Source: JBFJVZ01 sp041623895
GTDB lineage: Bacteria > Planctomycetota > Planctomycetia > Pirellulales > Pirellulaceae
Assembly: GCA_041623895.1 (NCBI GenBank)
Contig: JBFJVZ010000276.1
Coordinates: forward strand, 1-10,873
Direction of reading: 5' to 3'
DNA length: 10,873 bases
The position numbers were made by a program, and so were the translations under genes. Each line of letters begins with the position of its first letter. Position 1 is the stretch's first letter. The notes under the pieces were generated by a model, which did not search any database, was not told where the DNA came from, and worked only from the letters and a program-made list of their open reading frames with translations. Shown here piece after piece: positions 1 through 6,053 of the stretch.

Positions 1-8
1 CCCTTCTC

Positions 9-752
9 TCATTGGTCACCCAATTCCACTGGCCCATTCAACGGGTCGAACTCTGCGCCAAGCTTTTTGTACCAGTCCTTGAGTGCTGCCAGTTCTTTCT
101 TGGCTCGGTATTCGCGATCAACACTGGACTTGATACTTATCCGTCATCGATTCGCGAATCTGCGCGTTGGCGGTTTCGATATTCGCCATGATCTGCGTGA
201 TCGTGGTGCCGGCTTGCGCTCTGGATTGGAAACGAACCGGTGTCGCTGCCTGGCCTGCTTGCCGGATCGCGAACTTACCCGCTCCGTAGACGCCGAAGTG
301 GCGGGCTGCGCCGTACGCGGCATTGGTTTCTCTGCGTCTTCCGGAGTTTCCTCCGTAGCCGCCGTACCCGTAGCCGCCGTACCCGTAGCCGCCGCCCTCA
401 CCGTTGTTCTGGCTGACGTTGCCAAGTGCACCCTCCCTAGATACGCGACCCGGCGGCGGCGTTCACTTCCTGGATTCCGATTCTCTTCAACGACAGCGAG
501 CCGTTGTGCAGTTGCTGCGAAATGTAACGGCCATATTGCAACATTTCCTTGTCGACCTTCAGACGACAGCGCATCACACTCACAAGATCAGATTCGTCAG
601 CGAAGGATATTGCCGTGGCCATCGCGGTTACCCATCCCCATGCTTACCACATCCGCCACGCGTGCCCGAGAACGGATAGCCGGGAAATCACAGTAAGTAC
701 CGCCGTTTTCAGGCAATTCGCTGTTCAATTGCGAACTCGCCGCGGCATCAGA
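9..752 (-). pseudogene. Decayed Gly/Tyr-rich hypothetical protein gene, frameshifted
   Basis: Read on the minus strand, this stretch gives four protein-like pieces in successive frames. From 5' to 3': about 752–600 (contains MGMGNRDGHGNIL, ends at TGA 597–599); 622–437 (contains DKEMLQYGRYISQQL, ends at TAG 437–439); about 462–118 (GGYGYGGYGYGGYGG, then a helical-looking stretch with ITQIMANIETANAQI, ends at TGA 118–120); and 143–9 (REYRAKKELAALKDWYKKLG, ending GPVELGDQ, stop at 9–11). Third codon positions in the last two pieces are mostly G or C, as in real genes nearby. All three breaks shift the frame the same way, equal to one extra base each. No signal peptide or convincing start is visible, so the 5' end may also be lost. 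I do not recognise the family. The 5'-most piece is the least certain. Sequencing error is an alternative to true decay. Confidence 0.45.
355..393. repeat. 15-bp tandem repeat, about 2.6 copies
   Basis: Two full copies of GTAGCCGCCGTACCC are followed by a nine-base partial copy. On the minus strand the repeat encodes the Gly-Tyr-Gly-Tyr-Gly run of the decayed gene. The unit is a multiple of three, so copy changes would lengthen or shorten the protein without breaking its frame. Confidence 0.85.
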
Positions 753-753
753 T

Positions 754-770
754 TAAGATAGCGGGACGTG
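754..770 (+). promoter_or_regulatory. Possible -10 element and downstream motif before cheA
   Basis: TAAGAT (754–759), AGC (760–762) and GGGACGTG (763–770) lie about 30 bases before the cheA ATG. The same three words in the same order occur before cheB (5959–5980), with wider spacing. TAAGAT could act as a -10 box. A TTGCGA 19 bases upstream (729–734) is a poor -35 candidate. A promoter role is inference from the recurrence alone. Confidence 0.25.
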
Positions 771-800
771 CTTTTCCGTGGTTTTGCTGAACGAATTGCG

Positions 801-3137
801 ATGACTGACAACGAAGAATTCATTCAGGAATTTCTAGAAGAGTCCGACGAGAGCCTGGATCAATTGGACCAGGATTTTGTTGCCTTGGAAAGCAATCCGC
901 GCGACGTCGAGCGGCTGGCGAGCGTCTTTCGTGCCATTCACACGATCAAGGGTACCAGCGGATTCTTCGGCTTCTCGAAGCTGGGCGCGATTGCCCACGC
1001 CAGCGAAAACTTGCTTGGCCGGCTACGTGACGGCGACTTGCTGCTTGATGAAGAGATCACGTCAACGCTGCTGGAATCGGTTGACGCGATTCGTGAGATC
1101 CTGGCCAATATCGAAAAATCAGGAGCGGAAGGGAATCGTGACAATCGCGCGTTGAGTGACAAGCTAACTCGGCTGCTGCAAAAAGAACAAAAGCCGCTTG
1201 CCGCAGAACAAGTCAAACAGCCGCCAGTTGCAGCCGACAAGGGCCAAAGTTTTTCTTCGGCACGCGAAGGTCCCACCGCAGCCGAGTCCCCGCTGGAACC
1301 GACGGTGGTTGCTAAAGCAGTGCCGCCCGAGCAACCAACAACAGACAGTGCGGTGGATACCGGCGAGGTCAACAGCGATCTTTTTGATGTCGCAGAATCT
1401 CCACGGCCAGTCGATGGGTTCAGCTCTGCCGCTCCTGAAGCGCAGTCGGATCAGAAGCCTGATGCGGTAGCGGCGGGTCTTTCCGAGGGTAGCATCCGCG
1501 TTGATGTCGGCCTGTTGAACAAGCTAATGAACCTGGTCGGCGAACTCGTACTGGCACGCAACCAATTGTTACGATTCACGCAGCGGGAAGAGGATCGACC
1601 GTTCTTGAACTTGACCCAAAGATTGAGCTTGATCGCGACCGAGTTGCAGGAAGGCGTCATGAAAACTCGGATGCAGCCGATCGTCAATGTGTGGGGAAAG
1701 TTTCCCAGGGTCGTGCGCGACTTGGCGATCGCCTGCGGCAAAGAAGTGCGACTGGAAATGGAGGGCAAAGAAACGGAATTGGACCGTTCACTGGTCGAGT
1801 CGATCAAGGATCCGCTGACGCACTTGATTCGCAATGCGATCGATCACGGTATCGAAGCACCGGCCGCGCGTGTCCAGCGAGGGAAACCGCCGGCCGGCCA
1901 TCTTTTGCTGCGGGCGTTTCACGAAGGCGGCCAAGTCAATATCGAGATCAGCGATGATGGCGGAGGCATCGATATCCAGCGAGTCAAACGCAAGGCACTC
2001 GAACAGAACCTGCTCACACGCCAGCGGATCGACTCGATGAGCGACCAGGAGATCGTCAACTTGATCTTCCATCCTGGTTTTTCGACTGCCGAAGCCGTTA
2101 CCGATGTCTCGGGACGCGGTGTGGGCATGGACGTGGTCAAGACGAACATCGAAAAAATTGGTGGCACGATCGATTTGCAGAATCGCCCCGGCCAAGGAAC
2201 CACAGTGCGGGTAAGAATCCCACTGACGCTGGCCATCATTCCGGCTCTGATTGTCAGCAGCGGCGGCAATCGATTTGCGATCCCCCAGGTTAGCCTGCTG
2301 GAGCTGTTGAGATTTGAAGGCGACGCGGCGCGGCGAGCGGTTGAGATGGTTCACAACGGGCCGGTTCACCGTTTACGCGGCCGGTTGTTGCCGTTGGTTC
2401 ATTTGCATCGTGAACTGCAACTCGAAACCACACACTCCGCCGATCGCAACGACCCGCTGCATGTGGTTGTGCTTCATGCGCAGGATTGCACGTTTGGGTT
2501 GGTCGTCGATGCAATCAACAATGCCGAAGAGATTGTCGTCAAGCCCCTAAACGCGGCGCTTTCAGCGCTGGAGCTGTTCTCGGGAGCGACGATCATGGGC
2601 GACGGTGACGTGGCGTTGATTCTGGATGTGGGCGGATTAGCCCGCCGTGCGGGGATGGCCCTCCAAGAACGGCAGCGATTGCCTGAAGCGGAGGCGACTG
2701 TCGTGGAAAGTCGATCGGAGAACGATCAACTGTTGTTGTGCGAATCCGGTGACGGGCGGCGGATCGCGATCCCCTTGGCTCAAGTCGCGCGGCTGGAAGC
2801 GTTTTCGATGCGGGTCATTGAACAAGTTGCCGACCGCGAAGTGGTTCAATACCGAGGTCAGATCCTGCCGCTCGTGCGGATGCCCGCCGCTTTCGGCCGA
2901 TCGTCCGCCGCCAGCGATTCCATCCAGGTTGTGGTTTCGGAGCACAACGACCGCCTGGTGGGTGTTGTGGTGGACAAAATTATCGACGTCGTTTCGGGGC
3001 CCGATGACGTTGCAGGCAGACAGCAGGAAAGACAGCAGCGGCCGCAAGCCGCCGCATCAATCGTGATCGATCAACGGGTCACTGAAATCGTCGATTTGAC
3101 CAACCTGGTTGGAGGGGTCAACGCGGCTTCCGGATGA
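801..3137 (+). CDS. cheA: Chemotaxis histidine kinase CheA with two CheW-like domains
   Basis: Cytoplasmic sensor kinase of the chemoreceptor complex; it autophosphorylates on an Hpt histidine and passes phosphate to receiver domains. The 778-residue protein reads in order: Hpt domain (about 5–110) with phospho-acceptor His47 in AIHTIKGTSGF; a low-complexity Pro/Ala/Ser/Glu linker (about 125–230) without a recognisable P2 response-regulator-binding domain; dimerisation helices (about 231–290, VGLLNKLMNLVGELVLARNQ); HATPase with N box HLIRNAIDHGIE (about 341–352), DDGGGI (385–390), GRGVGMDVV (438–446) and GQGTT (464–468); then two CheW-like domains (about 480–620 and 640–770). No receiver follows. 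ATG 801 is chosen over the in-frame GTG 768 because CheA Hpt domains usually begin a few residues before this EEFIQEFLEES helix. No strong Shine-Dalgarno is visible. It is the first gene of the operon. Confidence 0.97.
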   Translation: MTDNEEFIQEFLEESDESLDQLDQDFVALESNPRDVERLASVFRAIHTIKGTSGFFGFSKLGAIAHASENLLGRLRDGDLLLDEEITSTLLESVDAIREILANIEKSGAEGNRDNRALSDKLTRLLQKEQKPLAAEQVKQPPVAADKGQSFSSAREGPTAAESPLEPTVVAKAVPPEQPTTDSAVDTGEVNSDLFDVAESPRPVDGFSSAAPEAQSDQKPDAVAAGLSEGSIRVDVGLLNKLMNLVGELVLARNQLLRFTQREEDRPFLNLTQRLSLIATELQEGVMKTRMQPIVNVWGKFPRVVRDLAIACGKEVRLEMEGKETELDRSLVESIKDPLTHLIRNAIDHGIEAPAARVQRGKPPAGHLLLRAFHEGGQVNIEISDDGGGIDIQRVKRKALEQNLLTRQRIDSMSDQEIVNLIFHPGFSTAEAVTDVSGRGVGMDVVKTNIEKIGGTIDLQNRPGQGTTVRVRIPLTLAIIPALIVSSGGNRFAIPQVSLLELLRFEGDAARRAVEMVHNGPVHRLRGRLLPLVHLHRELQLETTHSADRNDPLHVVVLHAQDCTFGLVVDAINNAEEIVVKPLNAALSALELFSGATIMGDGDVALILDVGGLARRAGMALQERQRLPEAEATVVESRSENDQLLLCESGDGRRIAIPLAQVARLEAFSMRVIEQVADREVVQYRGQILPLVRMPAAFGRSSAASDSIQVVVSEHNDRLVGVVVDKIIDVVSGPDDVAGRQQERQQRPQAAASIVIDQRVTEIVDLTNLVGGVNAASG

Positions 3138-3229
3138 CCAAACGAGTGCCCGGCGGCGCGAATCTGGAGAACGGATCTGATCCAACCAGGCAAGGCATCA
3201 AGGCAGACATGACCAACGCACAGACATGA
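3134..3229 (+). other. 31-codon ORF overlapping the cheA stop and running into the cheW repeat
   Basis: ATG 3134 overlaps the cheA TGA as ATGA. The frame runs through the gap, enters the first 17-bp repeat in the frame that reads MTNAQ, and ends at TGA 3227–3229, which overlaps the ATG of the second copy. If only one repeat copy were present, this frame would continue directly into cheW and add 25 residues to its N terminus. It may be a remnant of the original cheW start, a coupling peptide or chance. Confidence 0.35.
3200..3203 (+). promoter_or_regulatory. AAGG Shine-Dalgarno-like site before the first repeated ATG
   Basis: AAGG lies five bases before ATG 3209, the start codon in the first of three repeated copies. 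The second and third copies (ATG 3226 and 3243) have only repeat sequence (GCACAGAC) upstream and no such site. The site therefore favours entry at the first ATG, not at the ATG that leads into cheW. Confidence 0.4.
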
Positions 3230-3257
3230 CCAACGCACAGACATGACCAACGCACAG
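3207..3257. repeat. Three perfect 17-bp tandem repeats covering the cheW start codon
   Basis: ACATGACCAACGCACAG occurs three times without mismatch (3207–3223, 3224–3240, 3241–3257). Each copy supplies an ATG (3209, 3226, 3243) and would read MTNAQ. Because 17 is not a multiple of three, the copies are in different frames: ORFs from the first two ATGs read MTNAQT and stop at a TGA overlapping the next ATG. Only the third ATG opens into CheW. The perfect identity implies recent expansion by slippage or an assembly fault. Confidence 0.95.
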
Positions 3258-3734
3258 TACTGCACCTTTCTGCTTGGCGATTTTTATCTGGGTGTCGATG
3301 TCCGCGCGGTCCAAGAGGTGTTGCGGTGTCAGCCGATGACCCGCGTGCCGTTGACGACGGATGTTATCGCCGGGTTGATCAACGTCCGTGGGCAGATCGT
3401 GATGGCAATCGATCTGCGGCGGCGTTTGCAGTTGCCGGACGCTTCGCATGAATGTTTGCCGACAAACGTCATTGTCAACACCGACAAAGGTGCGTTCAGT
3501 CTGCTGGTTGATGAAGTTTGCGACGTGCTCGAACTGGACGAGTCGAACATGCAACCGCCGCCTGACGCCCTGGACTCGTTGACGCGTGAACTGATCCGGG
3601 GCGTGCATCTGCTTGAGGACCGGCTCTTGATGGTGCTGGCGACCGAGAGAATTACCGCCCCCGAGACCCTGAAACAATCGCTCCTTTCTGCCGCTGAGAG
3701 GCCCCGTGCGGGGACGGCAAGGGAACCAACATGA
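3243..3734 (+). CDS. cheW: Chemotaxis adaptor protein CheW
   Basis: Scaffold protein that links CheA to the receptor in the cytoplasmic signalling array. The 163-residue protein is one CheW domain (about 5–145): YCTFLLGDFYLGVDVRAVQE for the first strands, then RVPLTTDVIAGLINVRGQI, a strongly conserved CheW segment, and AFSLLVDEVCDVLEL. A short charged tail (AERPRAGTAREPT) ends the protein. Its length is normal for CheW. The start is the ATG of the third 17-bp repeat; the two earlier ATGs are out of frame and stop at once. The gene lies 105 bases after cheA. Its TGA is part of an ATGA that opens a 22-codon ORF leading to the receptor gene. The stand-alone CheW adds to the two CheW-like domains at the CheA C terminus. 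Confidence 0.94.
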   Translation: MTNAQYCTFLLGDFYLGVDVRAVQEVLRCQPMTRVPLTTDVIAGLINVRGQIVMAIDLRRRLQLPDASHECLPTNVIVNTDKGAFSLLVDEVCDVLELDESNMQPPPDALDSLTRELIRGVHLLEDRLLMVLATERITAPETLKQSLLSAAERPRAGTAREPT

Positions 3735-3799
3735 TCGCGCCACCGCGCGGCCAGGCTATCAAAACACGTGGTGTGACAACTTTGAGGTGCTACCGATGA
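3731..3799 (+). other. 22-codon ORF spanning the cheW–receptor gap, ATGA at both ends
   Basis: ATG 3731 overlaps the cheW stop (TGA 3732–3734). The frame stays open for 22 codons (begins MIAPPRGQAIK) and stops at TGA 3797–3799, overlapping the receptor ATG 3796. The ORF thus fills the 61-base gap exactly, with four-base overlaps on both sides. It has no Shine-Dalgarno of its own. It could carry ribosomes from cheW to the receptor gene by termination-reinitiation. Whether the peptide is made is unknown. Confidence 0.3.
3784..3787 (+). promoter_or_regulatory. GAGG ribosome binding site deciding the receptor start
   Basis: GAGG lies eight bases before ATG 3796 and is one of the better Shine-Dalgarno sites in this window. 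It supports starting the receptor at 3796, directly before the first membrane helix, not at the upstream in-frame ATG 3706 inside cheW. Confidence 0.6.
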
Positions 3800-5919
3800 T
3801 CCGATTCATTACTGATACTTTTAAAAACAAGCTGCTGTTGGCGCTGTTGGGAGTATCGCTGATCCCCTTGATTGTGATGGGCTGCGCGATGTACTACCTG
3901 GCTTCGCAATCCTTGATGCATGAGGCGGCGAACCGACTGGAAGCTGTGCGGACCATCAAAGCCGCCCAGCTCGAAACTTACTTTCAGCTGATCCACGATG
4001 AAATCCTGACCTTCTCGGAAAGCCGAATGGTCGCCGAAGCGGCCGAGGGGTTCCAACAGGCGATGACGTCGGCGCGGGAAGAAAACCAGGTCACTCCCGA
4101 GCAACTGTCCCAGATGAAGGCTGATTTGCGGACCTATTACGAACTCGAATTCGCGGCCGAGTACCGTGCTCGCACTGAGGGCCAAGAACCAAACGTTGAC
4201 TTGCTGTTCAACACGCTGGACGACGATTCAATCTACTTGCAGTATCAATACATCAAGAACAACCCACACCCCTTGGGTTCAAAGGATTTGCTGGATGCTG
4301 CGGACGATGATTCGCGATACGCGCAGCTGCACGCCGAAATCCACCCAGTGGCTCGCAATTACTTGAAGCGATTTGGTTTTTACGACATTTTCATTGTCGA
4401 CATCGAAAGTGGCGATGTCATTTACTCGGTATTCAAAGAATTGGATTTTTCCACCTCACTGAAAAACGGTCCCTACGCTTCGACCGGCCTCGGCCGCGCA
4501 TTCCAGGGGGCCGCCGCGGCGAATCTCAAGGACGACGTCACGTTCGTCGACTACGAAGCGTACACGCCGTCCTACGAAGACGCCGCCAGTTTCTTGGCTT
4601 CGCCGATTTTTGATGGTGACCGCAAGGTGGGGGTTGCGGTTTTTCAGCTGCCCATTGGCCGCATCAGTGCGATCATGGCCGAACGGACCGGGTTGGGAGA
4701 AACCGGTGAAACTTACGTTGTCGGGCCGGACAAACTGTTCCGCAACGATTCGCGGTTTTTGGATCAGCTGAATGTCAAGACAACGATCATTAACCCGGCG
4801 CTGGTCGTTGACTCCGAGTCGACTCGCGGCGCCCTGGGACCGGGCGAAGCGGACACAAAGGTGATTGAAGATTACCGCGGCGAAACCGTGCTCAGCAGCT
4901 GGGCTCCGATCAAGGTCCATCAGACGAATCGGCCCGGGGGAGCCGACGTGCGCTGGGCCTTAATGTCAGAAGTTGATCTGGCCGAAGTCCGCGAGCCGAT
5001 TCGCACGATCATGCGCTACGCCTTGTTCATCTTCATCGCCGCCAGCGCACTGGTGTTGTTCGTGTCCTTCCTGATCGCCAGGCGTTTTAACCGTGAATCC
5101 CAACGGCAGGCGAGTTTGGTTGACGGGATTGGCGACAATATCCAGACGCTGGCCAGCGCGTCCGAAGAACTCACATCCGTTAGCGAGCAAATGAGTTCTG
5201 CCGCAGAGGAAACGACGGCGCAGGCCGATGTCGTTTCAAACGCAGCGGAGCATCTGAGCGAAAATGCGCAAACCGTCTCCAACGGTATCGACAATCTGAG
5301 CGAAAGTATTCGCGAGATTGCGCGGAGTGCCAATGAAGCAGCACGTGTTGCGATTGAATCGGTCGAAGTCGCCTCCAACACGGACGCCACAATTACCAAA
5401 CTGGGCAACAGCAGCGCCGAAATAGGGGAAGTCATCAAAGTGATCACGTCGATCGCCGAACAAACGAATCTGTTGGCGCTCAACGCCACCATTGAGGCCG
5501 CGCGGGCCGGCGAAGCTGGCAAAGGGTTCGCAGTGGTTGCCAACGAGGTCAAGGAACTGGCCCGCGAAACAGCCAAAGCAACCGAAGACATCAGTCGTAA
5601 GATTGAAGGTATCCAAAGTGATTCCCAGCGCGCCGTCGAAGCGATTGGCGAAATCAGCGCGATCATTCAAAAAATCAGTGACTTCCAGAACACGATCGCC
5701 AGCGCGGTCGAAGAGCAAACGTCGACCACGGTGGAGATCGGACGTAACGTTACGGAAGCCACCAGCGGCGTTGCCGAGATCGCGCACAACATGACCCACG
5801 TCGCCCAGGCGGCACACAGCACCGCCGAAGGCGCCGGAAACACGCAGGTTGCAGCTCACGAACTAGCCCGCATGGCCTCCGCCTTGCAGCGTTTGGTCGC
5901 CGAATACCAGCAAGCTTGA
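3796..5919 (+). CDS. Methyl-accepting chemotaxis protein, dCache-type sensor, no HAMP
   Basis: Inner-membrane chemoreceptor of 707 residues. A short N-terminal cytoplasmic stretch precedes membrane helix 1 (about 13–36, LLLALLGVSLIPLIVMG). A large extracytoplasmic sensor (about 37–405) shows dCache-like features, including SPIFDGDRKVGVAVFQLPIG and GETGETYVVGPD. Membrane helix 2 (about 408–428) leads almost directly into the cytoplasmic coiled-coil hairpin (about 440–707); no HAMP domain is visible between them. The hairpin tip EQTNLLALNATIEAARAGE followed by GKGFAVVANEVKELA (about 555–589) is the highly conserved CheA/CheW-binding region. The C terminus (LVAEYQQA) has no CheR-tethering pentapeptide of the NWETF type. 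The ligand cannot be told from sequence. Position between cheW and cheB marks it as the dedicated receptor of this system. Confidence 0.95.
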   Translation: MIRFITDTFKNKLLLALLGVSLIPLIVMGCAMYYLASQSLMHEAANRLEAVRTIKAAQLETYFQLIHDEILTFSESRMVAEAAEGFQQAMTSAREENQVTPEQLSQMKADLRTYYELEFAAEYRARTEGQEPNVDLLFNTLDDDSIYLQYQYIKNNPHPLGSKDLLDAADDDSRYAQLHAEIHPVARNYLKRFGFYDIFIVDIESGDVIYSVFKELDFSTSLKNGPYASTGLGRAFQGAAAANLKDDVTFVDYEAYTPSYEDAASFLASPIFDGDRKVGVAVFQLPIGRISAIMAERTGLGETGETYVVGPDKLFRNDSRFLDQLNVKTTIINPALVVDSESTRGALGPGEADTKVIEDYRGETVLSSWAPIKVHQTNRPGGADVRWALMSEVDLAEVREPIRTIMRYALFIFIAASALVLFVSFLIARRFNRESQRQASLVDGIGDNIQTLASASEELTSVSEQMSSAAEETTAQADVVSNAAEHLSENAQTVSNGIDNLSESIREIARSANEAARVAIESVEVASNTDATITKLGNSSAEIGEVIKVITSIAEQTNLLALNATIEAARAGEAGKGFAVVANEVKELARETAKATEDISRKIEGIQSDSQRAVEAIGEISAIIQKISDFQNTIASAVEEQTSTTVEIGRNVTEATSGVAEIAHNMTHVAQAAHSTAEGAGNTQVAAHELARMASALQRLVAEYQQA

Positions 5920-5958
5920 CTGCCGCGCGGAATGCTCGCGGGCCACGCGGTGAGCTGA

Positions 5959-5980
5959 TAAGATGAGCGCTGGGGACGTG
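5959..5980 (+). promoter_or_regulatory. Possible -10 element and downstream motif before cheB
   Basis: TAAGAT (5959–5964), AGC (5966–5968) and GGGACGTG (5973–5980) repeat, in order, the words found before cheA at 754–770. The site sits in the 134-base receptor–cheB gap, about 75 bases before the preferred cheB start. It may be an internal promoter for cheB, cheR and the Hpt-like gene. No clear -35 box is seen. This is inference from the shared words. Confidence 0.22.
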
Positions 5981-6053
5981 ATACGTTCCGCCAATGACAG
6001 TTTGTCAACCTTCTTGGCAGTTCTGGAGCTCGGGCGATTTTGGCCTATGGACC

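Noticed and set aside
67..696. Long open + strand frame (209 codons)
   Set aside because: It lies opposite the decayed Gly/Tyr gene, has a Val/Ala/Arg-rich composition produced by that gene's complement, and shows no domain or ribosome site.
768..800. In-frame GTG 768 as an earlier cheA start
   Set aside because: It would add 11 residues before the Hpt domain that do not resemble CheA, and it overlaps the promoter-like word GGGACGTG.
3207..3257. Tandem 17-bp copies as a CRISPR or plasmid iteron array
   Set aside because: The copies are directly abutting with no spacers, sit on a gene start, and no cas or replication gene is nearby.
5016..5666. Minus-strand open frame of 216 codons opposite the receptor
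   Set aside because: Ser/Ala/Leu-rich shadow of the coiled-coil signalling domain; the + strand carries unmistakable receptor motifs here.
5923..5941. CCGCG/CGCGG hairpin after the receptor gene as a terminator
   Set aside because: Only a five-base stem with a nine-base loop and no T run; it is unlikely to stop transcription.
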